This document shows, one piece after another, positions 23,006-32,233 of a stretch of 64,000 bases of DNA; position 1 is the first letter of the stretch; each line of letters begins with the position of its first letter. The notes beneath the pieces are model-generated. The model was not told the DNA's origin and ran no database searches. It was given only the letters and a program-made list of their open reading frames with translations. Made by a program: the position numbers and the translations under genes. The stretch covers positions 383,122-447,121 of the forward strand of contig NZ_BAABFN010000022.1 in the NCBI RefSeq assembly GCF_039541075.1, written 5' to 3'. This DNA is from Compostibacter hankyongensis (GTDB taxonomy: Bacteria; Bacteroidota; Bacteroidia; Chitinophagales; Chitinophagaceae).

Positions 23006-26000
23006 TTAAAACCGGAAGCCAAACCGGATATAGGGATACCACCCTTCCGGGGAATAGCCCATTACAAAGCTCACCAGCGCCATCTCTGCGGGGGCAAAGT
23101 ACAATCCCCCGCCCACGCCCTGGTGCCAGCGCTGTGAAGCCTCCTCCTTCTGCCACACGCGGCCCACATCGTAAAAACCCCGCAGACCCAGCTGCCCCGG
23201 CAGGATGTAGCCGTTGAAGGTGGCCAGCTTTATCCGCAGCTCAAGGTTGTTATACAACATGCCGGTACCGGCAAAGCGGTATTTCCGAAACCCAAGCAGG
23301 TTGTCCTGCCCGCCCAGGAAAAGCGACTGATAAAATGCAGGTTTCCCCAGCATAATTCCTCCGCCGATCCTCTCCCCGATCACGAGCGTACCTTTCAGGT
23401 TAATGCTTTTGTACAGGGCGGCTTCTGCCGTCAGCCGGCCATAATCGCCGGCAGCCTGGTTGAGGCCGGCAAAGCCCGAGAGGGCGACATTCACATAGGT
23501 TCCCCACTGCGGGATCAGCGTGTTGTTCCGCCGGTCGCTGACAAAATTCAGCAGCAGGCCGGCATGAGCTTTTGCCTTGCCCAGCACAGCGCTGTCGTAG
23601 GTACCGGTGGCTCCGGAAGTCCGGGTAAAACGGTTTTTGTTCTCCGAGCTGTCGTACCGGTAATACTGAAAAGCCGGACCGATGGAAAAATAAGCTCCCG
23701 ACGCCGTTTTGAACCGGAGCGCCGTCTCCAGCTCGTACAGGTCGAACCGCGCCCGGTAATAACTGATGGTGTGGGATTTATCATACACGCTGTTGTTGCC
23801 CGTTCCGAAAAAGTTCTGCGTATTATCCGGCGCCATGATGTTGACCGCTGCGGTAATATCGGCATGACCCAGCGCCTCAATCCATTCACCCTTGTAACGG
23901 GCGCGATAGGCGCGGGTGGCAAAGGCATGCGCCAGGGTAAGCTGCTGCATACCGGCATAAGGCGTCTTGCGGAACCCTCTTTGGGTAAAACGGACGCCGG
24001 CGCCGAGCATCAGCCCGTCGTCACGGTTATAGCCGCCCGTCAGCAGCGGCATCGCCACATTGTAAGGGTTGGTGGACACAATAGCCGTGTTGGCGCTGTC
24101 GGCCGAAAGCTTTGTTTTGACCCGGCGCTCCTCCGCCCCTGCGAACGCCGCCGTGCCCGGCGGTCCGTACACGTGTATCCGGTGCCGGCTCTCCTCAACA
24201 TCATAGGCCTTGCTGCCCTGCCCGCCCACGATACGCAGCCGTATGGAGGTGGTATTGCGGATCGTCACCTTATCGTCTCCCCCTGCGACAAAAAGCCGGA
24301 TCTCGCGGGTGACGCCGGGGTCGAAAATCCTGGCAAAGGTGATCTGCTCCGGCAGGCCCTTCTTTGATATCTTCCGGATCACGAGCGACAGCCGTCCGTC
24401 CGCGGTATCGGTAAAGGTTACCTGCTCATTTTTATCGGAGGTCTGTATGTCAACAATGCGGTTCAGAAAGCGGTAGTAGCGGGCGGAGGCTTCCGGCAGC
24501 GCGTCGCGCCGCTGCTTCAGCTTTGCCAGCAGCTCGTCGTGCCGTATAGCGTAATCGGTATCCGGGAGGCTGCGCAAAGCGGCTTCCAGCACCGAGTCCG
24601 TCATGGTCGCCACAAAAGCGCGGGTCGCCTCCATCCAACGGGGATAGGAAAGCTGGTTCAGCAGCCAGCTGTTCAGCTGATGGCCGTTGAAATAAAAAGT
24701 GCCCACATCCCTTATCCGCCCTTTAAAGCCCTGAAGTTTGGGGGCGATCCATTTCCGGGAAATGACGGAAGGGATGAGACCTTCATTGGTATAAAACACC
24801 TGGTCCCGGTCCCGGGGAACCGGTATATAATGCTTCCCCTTTCCGTCCAGTGTATCCACCCAGCGCCACTGATCGTCATGCCGGTCCCAGTCCGCTATCA
24901 GCAGGTCCAGCAGGCGAGCCCGGAAAAACAGGAGGCTGTCCACCGTATTGTCGTTATCCTCGCGGAGCTTTCCATACATCTTGGGCGTATTGTCCGAGTT
25001 GCCGAGCGGCTCTCTTTGCTCTAATAAACAAACGGTACGGGCGAAAGTTTTTTCATAGACGCCCAACGCCTTGTCGGGGGCCACCCAGCCGATGACGGGA
25101 CGGGTATGCGGGATCCCTGCAGCATCCGCAAGCGCCGGCACCACCAGCGCGGAAAAAGGATGCTGGGCCGACATGTTATCGCCCACCCAGTCTTTGGCAA
25201 AGGTTTCCCGCAACTGCTCCGGCAGGATCGCTTCGGGGTATTTTTCCACGCTACGCAGCACCCATTCCCTGTCCTGCTTATCCACGAGGCGAAGGGAGCG
25301 GGTCTGGTGACCTCCTCCTCTTTTTTCCGGCACAAGCCCCCCTTCGACCTGCGATATCCGGATCACGGGCAGCTTCGCCGGGGCGGCCCACTCCTTCCGG
25401 TAATTTTCGCCGAACAGAAAGCGGTGCATGCCGCTCACGCGGTCGTAGCCCGGATGTATCCTGACCATCACACTATCCGTATCCACGGCCGCATAGGCGG
25501 AATCCTCCTGCTTTTTCACCGGCACATAGGGCTCCGTATAGCTGAAAACAGGAGCCACTCCCGTATCTCCGTCCAGGTAGTAGGTAAACCGCAGGGCGTT
25601 GCCTTCCAGCAGGTCTGCGGTTACATATCCCTGGTTGGCTTTTGCAAAGAGAGAGTGCTTCCCTTTCCGGGCATAGGCGTGCTTGGCGCCCGCCCCGCTC
25701 ACCACCTGCAGCTGTTTGTTCTTTATAAACTGCAGTCCGTGCTCATGGCCGGCGGCATGGACCAGGTTAGGAGCTTCTGCAAAAGCGCCGTCGATGCGGC
25801 GGATCATATCCCGGTACAGCGGATGCTTCAGGTCTTCCGGGTTGGTAAAGACGGTGCGCAGGAAGGGATAGAGCGATCCCACACCCGGCAGGGGCAGGTA
25901 CAGATTTTTATTAAGCGCCGTCAGGGGAAAAAGATGATCCTTCCAGGAAAATTTTCCTCCGTGCTGACCGTAGCTCTGAAAGGGGTGATGCGCCGCCAGC

Positions 26001-26614
26001 ACGATCACCTTATAGCGATCGTCATAGGCCATACTCTCGAGGCTGGAGATCACATCGTCCTTGGTCCGGCAGTCGCAGTCCGCTTCGGGGTTGGCTTTGT
26101 CAAAAGGGAACAGCCACCATTCCGAGTCAAAGGCAATCACCGTAAGACTGTCCGTCAGCGATATCTCCACCGGCCCCGGGCAGCCGTCCGGCGGCACGAG
26201 CTTCAGCAGCGAATCGTGCTGCGACGCGAGATAAGCCCATTGCTGCCTGATCTTGGCCAGACCCTGCGGACCCATCCTGTCCCAGTCGTGGTTGCCGGGG
26301 ATAAAATACACCGGCGCCCCGGCAGCGCGCATGGGGCGGAACTGGGACTGCAGGATTTTTTTTCCGGCTTCTTCCGTTTTGCTGCCGGGCAGGCCCATGC
26401 CGCGGGGATACACGTTGTCTCCCAGGAAAAATACGCTGGTCCTGTTCCTAAGCACATGGGCGGCCGCATCGTCGATAACATGATGCTGCTGGGGATCCAT
26501 CTCGCCGGCATCGCCAATGAGAATCATCCTGTATTTGATGCTGTCCTGTGCCAGGGCCGGCAAAGACAGGGCGATCGACAGGAGGGCCGCAAGCGCATAA
26601 CGCAGGTACATCAC
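23006..26614 (-). CDS. Metallophosphoesterase fused to outer-membrane beta-barrel
   Basis: The 1202-residue product has a signal peptide (MMYLRYALAALLSIALSLPA) and a calcineurin-like phosphoesterase domain at about 28-310. Its metal-binding motifs are ILIGDAGE, FFLGDNVYPRG, IPGNHDWDR and AAHHPFQSYGQHGG. A middle region of unknown type is followed by a C-terminal barrel of about 400 residues resembling the BamA/D15 surface-antigen family. The last residue is Phe (YIRFGFRF), the usual outer-membrane insertion signal. It probably presents a phosphatase at the outer membrane; the substrate is unknown. It overlaps the preceding gene by 4 bases (ATGA). Confidence 0.85.
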   Translation of the reverse strand: MMYLRYALAALLSIALSLPALAQDSIKYRMILIGDAGEMDPQQHHVIDDAAAHVLRNRTSVFFLGDNVYPRGMGLPGSKTEEAGKKILQSQFRPMRAAGAPVYFIPGNHDWDRMGPQGLAKIRQQWAYLASQHDSLLKLVPPDGCPGPVEISLTDSLTVIAFDSEWWLFPFDKANPEADCDCRTKDDVISSLESMAYDDRYKVIVLAAHHPFQSYGQHGGKFSWKDHLFPLTALNKNLYLPLPGVGSLYPFLRTVFTNPEDLKHPLYRDMIRRIDGAFAEAPNLVHAAGHEHGLQFIKNKQLQVVSGAGAKHAYARKGKHSLFAKANQGYVTADLLEGNALRFTYYLDGDTGVAPVFSYTEPYVPVKKQEDSAYAAVDTDSVMVRIHPGYDRVSGMHRFLFGENYRKEWAAPAKLPVIRISQVEGGLVPEKRGGGHQTRSLRLVDKQDREWVLRSVEKYPEAILPEQLRETFAKDWVGDNMSAQHPFSALVVPALADAAGIPHTRPVIGWVAPDKALGVYEKTFARTVCLLEQREPLGNSDNTPKMYGKLREDNDNTVDSLLFFRARLLDLLIADWDRHDDQWRWVDTLDGKGKHYIPVPRDRDQVFYTNEGLIPSVISRKWIAPKLQGFKGRIRDVGTFYFNGHQLNSWLLNQLSYPRWMEATRAFVATMTDSVLEAALRSLPDTDYAIRHDELLAKLKQRRDALPEASARYYRFLNRIVDIQTSDKNEQVTFTDTADGRLSLVIRKISKKGLPEQITFARIFDPGVTREIRLFVAGGDDKVTIRNTTSIRLRIVGGQGSKAYDVEESRHRIHVYGPPGTAAFAGAEERRVKTKLSADSANTAIVSTNPYNVAMPLLTGGYNRDDGLMLGAGVRFTQRGFRKTPYAGMQQLTLAHAFATRAYRARYKGEWIEALGHADITAAVNIMAPDNTQNFFGTGNNSVYDKSHTISYYRARFDLYELETALRFKTASGAYFSIGPAFQYYRYDSSENKNRFTRTSGATGTYDSAVLGKAKAHAGLLLNFVSDRRNNTLIPQWGTYVNVALSGFAGLNQAAGDYGRLTAEAALYKSINLKGTLVIGERIGGGIMLGKPAFYQSLFLGGQDNLLGFRKYRFAGTGMLYNNLELRIKLATFNGYILPGQLGLRGFYDVGRVWQKEEASQRWHQGVGGGLYFAPAEMALVSFVMGYSPEGWYPYIRFGFRF

Positions 26615-27474
26615 GAGGGTTTTCTGTAGGTAAACATCAAAATATTTCCGGGCTCCGATTTGCTCCCTTCATTGGAAATGTAGAGATTCCCCTCCCGGTC
26701 AAAGGCCATGCCTTCCGGCTGGTTGAACCCGGAACGCTTAAAGGGATAAACGCCTTTGACCCGGAACTGCGGATCGGCCACGATCAGCAGTTTGTTGACC
26801 GAGGACAGGATATACCATTCCCCGGTCAGCGGATGCAGCGCCAGGGCCGAGGGACGAAGGGCGCTTTTTTTACCGCCGCTCCGCTTTTCCACCTCGGCCG
26901 CGGGGATATGAAAATTGCCGTCCGCACTCAGGCTCCCGTCGGGTGACAGGCGGAAAAAGTAGCCGGTTATCCCTTCTTTGTCTGTCTTACACTGTTTACA
27001 AAGCACGGCCAGCCGGTTATCCTCCCCCGCCGCAGACAATCCTTCGTACTCTCCTTTGGGCAACAGTCCCGCGCTTTCCCGGGCAGCGGCGCCGCTTTTC
27101 CCCTGCACCACATCCAGCGGGAAGCTGAACAGCGTGCCGTCGCTCCGCAGCAGCACTACCCGGCCGTTGCAGATGGCTACATCCTCATAGTCGCCTTTGG
27201 GACCGAAGGTATAGCTGTGCCAGGTCTTCGTTGCCGGGTTCCCGTAAAAGAGCTTTCCCGCTTCGTCCTGCTCGGCATAAAAGATATCTGTGTTTCCATT
27301 ATTGAAGTCGATACCGGAAATCTCGAGCAGCTCATCCGGCATCTTATAACGGACGGGGGAAGTAAGGTCGTAGCCGGGAGGATTGGCAGCGGACTGCGCG
27401 GGAGCGCTGCAGGCCGGGCACAGTGCAAAAGCCGCGCTCAGAAATAAAAACAGGGAAGCGGTGATCTTAAACAT
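26611..27474 (-). CDS. SdiA-regulated-like beta-propeller protein, secreted
   Basis: The 287-residue product has an N-terminal signal (MFKITASLFLFLSAAFALCP; an ALCPAC stretch may act as a lipobox). Propeller-type repeats follow: ELLEISGIDFNNGNTDIFYA, NRLAVLCKQCKTDK, ALHPLTGEWYILSSVNKLLI and GFNQPEGMAFDREGNLYISN. This matches the SdiA-regulated family. It overlaps ppk1 by 8 bases and the phosphoesterase gene by 4, so it is translationally coupled to both. Confidence 0.8.
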   Translation of the reverse strand: MFKITASLFLFLSAAFALCPACSAPAQSAANPPGYDLTSPVRYKMPDELLEISGIDFNNGNTDIFYAEQDEAGKLFYGNPATKTWHSYTFGPKGDYEDVAICNGRVVLLRSDGTLFSFPLDVVQGKSGAAARESAGLLPKGEYEGLSAAGEDNRLAVLCKQCKTDKEGITGYFFRLSPDGSLSADGNFHIPAAEVEKRSGGKKSALRPSALALHPLTGEWYILSSVNKLLIVADPQFRVKGVYPFKRSGFNQPEGMAFDREGNLYISNEGSKSEPGNILMFTYRKPS

Positions 27475-29512
27475 GGGTCAGCAGTTTTTCCTGTGGTGAA
27501 TGTAAAAGCCGGCTGATCGCCTCCTGGGCCCGTATCCGGGGGGCGCCGTCGTCTGCGCCGACCGGTATGTTGTTCAACCCTTCGTCGATATACACGGCCT
27601 GCACGTTGTCGCTCAGCTGCAGCTTTAGGATCTGCTTCAGCCCGCTTTTGATCGCTTCGTCATGCACGGGAAAGCAGACTTCGATACGGTGATGGATATT
27701 GCGGTTCATCCAGTCGGCCGATCCGAGGTAAAGCTCTTCCGTACCGTTGTTATGAAAGCAAAAGATACGGCCGTGCTCGAGGTAGCGGTCCACGATGCGG
27801 GTAACGGTAATGTTGTCGCTGAGACCCGGGACGCCGGGCATTAGGCAGCAGATGCTGCGTACGATCAGCCTGATCTTTACTCCCGCCGCCGAGGCGGCAT
27901 AGAGACGGTCGATGAGGGATCTTTCCTCCAGGTTGTTGAGCTTTACCGTGATGCGGCCCTCTCCCCCGTTGCGGGCATGCCGGATCTCCCGGTCGATCAG
28001 CGCATCAAACCGCTCCTTCAGGTTGAACTGTGCAACGATCAGGTGCTCAAACCGGAGCGATGTGGCGGCTTCCGGGCGCTCCCGGAGCGTCAGGAAGCCA
28101 AACAGCCCGTAAAGCTCCTGCAGCATCGGCTGCCGGGCGGTAAGCAGGATATGATCGGTATAAAACGCGGCGGTATCTTCATTGAGGTTGCCGGTTCCCA
28201 GCAAGCCGATGAACTTTTGCTGCCCGGCGCTCCGCAGGGTCAGCAGGGCCACCTTGGCATGTACTTTCAGACCGGGGATGCTGTAGATGATCCGTACGCC
28301 GGCCTCCTTCATCTTTTTGGCCCATTTCAGGTTGTTGGCTTCGTCGAACCGGGCTTTGAGCTCTACAAAAACCGTTACGCTTTTCCCGTTCAGCGCGGCG
28401 GTCATGAGCGCCTGCGCAATCCTGGATTCCCGGGCGATGCGGTAGAGTGTGACATACACCGCTTCCACCTCCGGCAGCTGGGCCGCTTCGTTGAAAAAGC
28501 GGAGTATGGTGTCATAAGACTGGTAAGGGGAATGCAGCATCATGTCCCCGCCCAGCAGGCGGTGCAGTAAAAAAGGCGCTTCCTCCTGAGGCGGACCGGC
28601 CGGCGGCCAGGGCCGCTCAAAGAGGGCAGCATCATCCAGCGGCAGACTGCTCAGGTCCCTGAGATGATGATAGGCGCCCCCTTCTATCATACCCGCGCCG
28701 GACAGCTGCAGGGTCTCGGTCACCCACAGCAGCGTACGGAGGGGAATACCCGGCTGGTAAAGAAAGCGGGTGGCCAGACCCAGGTCGCGCACGGCGATCC
28801 GGGCGGCGATCTTCCCGGCAAGGTCGCCCGCATATTCGTCTCTCAGGTCCAGCTCGGCATCCCGTGTGACCTTGATGTTGTAGATGCCCTGTATGTGCTC
28901 CCCGGGCAACAGCGCCGGGAGGCATAACCGGATGATGTCCTCGATGAAAAGCACATAGACATTCCCTTTATCCTTTGCGGCAAAGAAGCGCGGAAGCTCG
29001 CCGGAAGGCACCGTTACCAGGAACAGGCCTTCGCTCCCGTTTTCCCGTCCGGTCCGCACCACCATGTACAGCTGGTTGTTCCGGGGAAACACCGGGGCGC
29101 CGTTTACCAGATCGGCGACCGTCATAAAAGCCGCGATACGGCTAAAGAAATACGATCTTGCCTGGCGGTGCACCGCGACAGGGAGGGGAACATCGTAGAG
29201 GATATGGATGTTCTTTTCACGGAAGGCCGGGATCAGCTCCTCCCGGAGGATGCGGCCGAACAGCTGCTGCTGGGCGGCAATCATCCCGTTCACCTTATCC
29301 AGGGTATCCTGGTCAAACGGGTATGCATCGATATCTTTCAGCGCCATCAGCACCGGCATGCGCACCCGGTAAAATTCATCCAGGTTGGAGGAAAAGACGG
29401 AAAGAAATTTCACCCGCTCCATCAGGGGAAGATCCTTGTTCCGTGCCTCCTGCAGCACGCGGCCGTTAAAGGAAAGCCAGCTGGCGTCGCGCTGAAAATA
29501 ACGGGTATCCAT
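27467..29512 (-). CDS. ppk1: Polyphosphate kinase 1
   Basis: PPK1 makes long-chain polyphosphate from ATP. The 681-residue product starts MDTRYFQRDASWLSFNGRVL (N domain) and contains SPYQSYDTILRFFNEAA, VTVFVELKARFDEANNLKWA and GLKVHAKVAL, whose histidine is the predicted phosphoenzyme residue. The C1/C2 domains follow, with LGTGNLNEDTAAFYTD and RIVDRYLEHGRIFCFHNNG. Length is typical. It starts two bases after the HD/Pycsar-like gene. Confidence 0.96.
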   Translation of the reverse strand: MDTRYFQRDASWLSFNGRVLQEARNKDLPLMERVKFLSVFSSNLDEFYRVRMPVLMALKDIDAYPFDQDTLDKVNGMIAAQQQLFGRILREELIPAFREKNIHILYDVPLPVAVHRQARSYFFSRIAAFMTVADLVNGAPVFPRNNQLYMVVRTGRENGSEGLFLVTVPSGELPRFFAAKDKGNVYVLFIEDIIRLCLPALLPGEHIQGIYNIKVTRDAELDLRDEYAGDLAGKIAARIAVRDLGLATRFLYQPGIPLRTLLWVTETLQLSGAGMIEGGAYHHLRDLSSLPLDDAALFERPWPPAGPPQEEAPFLLHRLLGGDMMLHSPYQSYDTILRFFNEAAQLPEVEAVYVTLYRIARESRIAQALMTAALNGKSVTVFVELKARFDEANNLKWAKKMKEAGVRIIYSIPGLKVHAKVALLTLRSAGQQKFIGLLGTGNLNEDTAAFYTDHILLTARQPMLQELYGLFGFLTLRERPEAATSLRFEHLIVAQFNLKERFDALIDREIRHARNGGEGRITVKLNNLEERSLIDRLYAASAAGVKIRLIVRSICCLMPGVPGLSDNITVTRIVDRYLEHGRIFCFHNNGTEELYLGSADWMNRNIHHRIEVCFPVHDEAIKSGLKQILKLQLSDNVQAVYIDEGLNNIPVGADDGAPRIRAQEAISRLLHSPQEKLLTHV

Positions 29513-29514
29513 AT

Positions 29515-30801
29515 TCAGATAATTCCATGGGTATGGGCTACGGCAGCAATGATAAAGGCGATCACCGAGGCGATCAGGCCGTACATGAATACATTATAGG
29601 CGATGCGCAGCAGCCTGTATTTGCGGGAGAGCACGCGTCCCTGGGCGTATACATCGCGGATAAGACTGCCGTACAGAAAGTCCCGGTCGTTCATCAGCCT
29701 GTTCATGCCTTCGCTATATTCCTCGAAGCTCATCCTGTAAAAGTTTCCGAAGAAAAGCAGGTTTACCCTTTTTGCATCGAGGTCCTCCCGGCTGAACCGG
29801 CCGCCCGAAACTTTGGGGGTTGCCGCCAGGATAGAGAATACGATGGCCAGCACGCATACCACCAGCAGCAGCGTGGCCGGCAGCATGAAGTGGGGATATT
29901 CCTCCAGCTTCCGGAAAAGTACGCTCAGCAGCACCGAAATGATGATGGAGTTGGTAGAGATCATGATATGGGCTTTCCGGTCTGCCATATCGCTCAGCTT
30001 CTGGTGGTTGCCTGAGCTGATGCGGAAAACGGTTTCGATACCGCGGTCGGGCCGCTTTTCCCCCTTTTTTCCCGACGCGGTCCCGGCGTCGGCCGGCACT
30101 CCGTTGCCGCTGACGCCGGACAACACGGCCTTTTCTGCCGCTCCCTCCGCCGCCTTTTGCTCCAGCAGCTCGATATTCCGGCGTTTCTGCGGACCAAGGA
30201 GCTCCCGGCAGTAATCTGTATGATAATGATGATCGCTCAGGAAACGGATGGTGCCGAGCCGCCAGTCTTCCTTGCTGATCTTGTGCTGCTGCAGGGTCTC
30301 GGCTTCCCGGCGCATGAGCTTGTTACAGGCGGCAAACCCGTCCGTGCCCAGGTGAAAGAGATCGGCATCGCATACGATCTGCTCGGGCAGGGTGGCAGGC
30401 TGCTGGGGGATACGGGTGGCCAGGATACAGTCCTGCACCCGCTTTATCTGTGGTTCCGGAATCTGCAGCTCCCGCAGGAACTGCGCGGCCATTTCCGCAC
30501 CCCGGTCTTCGTGACCCTTGCCGCTCCCATCGCCCGTATAATAGCCGGTATCGTGAAACCAGCAGGCGGCCATGACGACGAAAAGATCCTCATCGTTCAG
30601 CCGGTAATGATGGGCGATACGGACTGCAGCGGAGACGACATTTTCGGTATGCTCAAGCGTATGATAGACAAAACGGCCCTGGTCGTTCAGACGGTAAAAA
30701 GCCCGGACATGCTGCCGGATCTTATCCAGCGCAGCTACCAAGGCAGCGTTTCCGGCCATTTCGGGAGGAGAAGAGGTTGTGCCCTCCTTAAAATCTGTCA
30801 T
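29515..30801 (-). CDS. HD hydrolase fused to Pycsar-effector-like membrane domain
   Basis: The 428-residue product combines two parts. The first (about 20-200) is an HD-superfamily phosphohydrolase with H47/H51 in YHTLEHTENV, the H83-D84 pair in CWFHDTGYY and D146 in CDADLFH. The second (about 255-428) resembles the membrane domain of Pycsar effectors (DUF5706): SGNHQKLSDMADRKAHIMIS, FFGNFYRMSFEEYSEGMNRL and three transmembrane segments. A low-complexity linker joins them. It is the first gene of the ppk1 operon. A role in nucleotide signalling is an inference. Confidence 0.82.
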   Translation of the reverse strand: MTDFKEGTTSSPPEMAGNAALVAALDKIRQHVRAFYRLNDQGRFVYHTLEHTENVVSAAVRIAHHYRLNDEDLFVVMAACWFHDTGYYTGDGSGKGHEDRGAEMAAQFLRELQIPEPQIKRVQDCILATRIPQQPATLPEQIVCDADLFHLGTDGFAACNKLMRREAETLQQHKISKEDWRLGTIRFLSDHHYHTDYCRELLGPQKRRNIELLEQKAAEGAAEKAVLSGVSGNGVPADAGTASGKKGEKRPDRGIETVFRISSGNHQKLSDMADRKAHIMISTNSIIISVLLSVLFRKLEEYPHFMLPATLLLVVCVLAIVFSILAATPKVSGGRFSREDLDAKRVNLLFFGNFYRMSFEEYSEGMNRLMNDRDFLYGSLIRDVYAQGRVLSRKYRLLRIAYNVFMYGLIASVIAFIIAAVAHTHGII

Positions 30802-30918
30802 GGAAGGTTTCTGGTTTACAGCTTCTTGTTTCGATAGTCTAAGGTCTTAAAGTTTAAAGGCTAAAGTCGATCTGCCTGGAATGAAACCTTAGAAGTCAGA
30901 CCTTAAACTTTAAACTTC
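30802..30918 (-). repeat. 5'-leader repeat (elements C and B) of the ppk1 operon
   Basis: Read toward the gene, element C (30918-30834) is an imperfect palindrome with arms like TCTAAGGTTT and AGACCTTAGACT around CATTCCAGGCAGATC. Element B (30833-30802) contains AAACCAGAAAC right before the start codon. Just upstream is TACCTTTA (30926-30933), one base off the -7 consensus, so C probably begins near the transcript start. Confidence 0.75.
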
Positions 30919-31008
30919 GTGAATATAAAGGTACCGCAAAACCGGATTTATACCTCGGAGGTGGGAGAAAAGGTCGGTGGAGGCGGTGAAAAGATCGGTA
31001 AATCCCGG

Positions 31009-31638
31009 TCAGGTTGCCTGGTCCAGGGGGATCACTTCGTACACAGGGCTGAAGAGATAGGCTTTTTTTGTTTTCACCTCTATGCAATGATAGCGTTTGC
31101 GGAGGCGCTGCATCCGGCGGAAAATGCGGCCGTCGGGAGTACGGAACAGGGCCCCTTCCGGCATTTCCTCCACCAGCACGCGGCCGTGGTTGTCCCGGTC
31201 ATAACGCCGCAGCACCCGGATCAGCTCATCGTCGGAGCAGGAGGCTGCCCGGGGATTCTTTATGTAGGACCGTACCGCCGCTTCCACATCGGAGGGCAGG
31301 CAGCCGCAGCCCAGGAAGGGCGACAGCAGCTCCCGGTAGATGGCCTTCCACTCCCGTCCGTGGGGGGACACGCTGTGCCCGTAACGGGTAAAGGCCACCA
31401 GGTGGGCGATCTCATGGACCAGCGTCAGCAGAAAATTATAGGGGTTAAGGTTGCCGTTGACCGTAATGCGGTGCCCCTGCCAGTGGTCGGGGTGGCGGTA
31501 ATCGCCCAGCACGGACTGCCGTTGCCGGGTAATAGTGAGATGTACCTTATGATCGATAAGGTAAGGGGCGATCTTGGCATAAGCGCCCTCAGGCAGATAT
31601 TCTGCGAGGGCCGGCAAGGGAACTTCCTGGTGTGGCAC
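31009..31638 (-). CDS. SprT-like zinc metalloprotease-type protein
   Basis: The 209-residue product has the SprT-like zinc motif HEIAHLVAFTRYG (HExxH) at about residue 75 and the third ligand region SPHGREWKAIYREL. The C-terminal part (CIEVKTKKAYLFSPVYEV) lacks a clear zinc ribbon. The family includes SprT and the protease core of Spartan; the bacterial role is poorly defined. It lies downstream of the 31717 membrane protein with a 78-base gap. Confidence 0.85.
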   Translation of the reverse strand: MPHQEVPLPALAEYLPEGAYAKIAPYLIDHKVHLTITRQRQSVLGDYRHPDHWQGHRITVNGNLNPYNFLLTLVHEIAHLVAFTRYGHSVSPHGREWKAIYRELLSPFLGCGCLPSDVEAAVRSYIKNPRAASCSDDELIRVLRRYDRDNHGRVLVEEMPEGALFRTPDGRIFRRMQRLRKRYHCIEVKTKKAYLFSPVYEVIPLDQAT

Positions 31639-31716
31639 GTCTGCAAATAAGCGCGGTAAATTTCAGGATTTTCACGGGAATTACCTATGCTTTTTTGTTT
31701 CCCGGAGGTTATTTTT

Positions 31717-32172
31717 TTATTCCTCCGGACCGGCGTCTTCCTCTCCCCCTCCTTCGTCGATCCGGCTGCCCGGTTTCCGGATAAGACTGGTGGTTTCCAG
31801 CACGGTATACAACACATACAGAAAGAAGAACAGCAGGATGGTACCCTTGGTCAGATGTCCCCGGTAGAGGTACACATAGGTCACCACGGCGGCCAGGCAG
31901 ATCAGCAGCTTGATGAGGGTGGAGAGGTATACCATGCGGATAAAAACATGGTTGCTCTTTACCCCGATCGCTTTCCGGTTATAATAATAGGAGATAAAGG
32001 TGGCCAATGCCAGTAGGATGTTTCCCGTAAGCCCCACGATATTTTCAATGCCCCATCTTTCCAGGACGTGAGAGTAAGCTATTCCGATACCGTTAATAAG
32101 ACAAAAAACGATAATGAGCTTAACATAAAACTTATCCATTCCGCTTGCCGGTGCTTTGATGATTTCCTGCAA
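31717..32172 (-). CDS. Small four-helix membrane protein, possibly AtpI-like
   Basis: The 151-residue product has about four transmembrane segments (KLIIVFCLINGIGIAYS, IVGLTGNILLALATFISYYY, LIKLLICLAAVVTYVYLY, ILLFFFLYVLYTVLETTS) and an acidic tail. An ATG 11 codons in (32139) is an alternative start. Proteins of this shape occur in ATP synthase operons of the phylum beside AtpZ, but no other ATP synthase subunit lies next to it here. Function uncertain. Confidence 0.65.
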   Translation of the reverse strand: MQEIIKAPASGMDKFYVKLIIVFCLINGIGIAYSHVLERWGIENIVGLTGNILLALATFISYYYNRKAIGVKSNHVFIRMVYLSTLIKLLICLAAVVTYVYLYRGHLTKGTILLFFFLYVLYTVLETTSLIRKPGSRIDEGGGEEDAGPEE

Positions 32173-32233
32173 AAGTACGGCGAATGGCTTTAACAGGAAA
32201 ATCAGCCGGAAAACGGGGGCCTCCGCTGCAGTT

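Noticed and set aside
29515..30801. A complete Pycsar anti-phage system
   Set aside because: The membrane domain is similar, but no pyrimidine cyclase gene is adjacent and the neighbours are polyphosphate-related.
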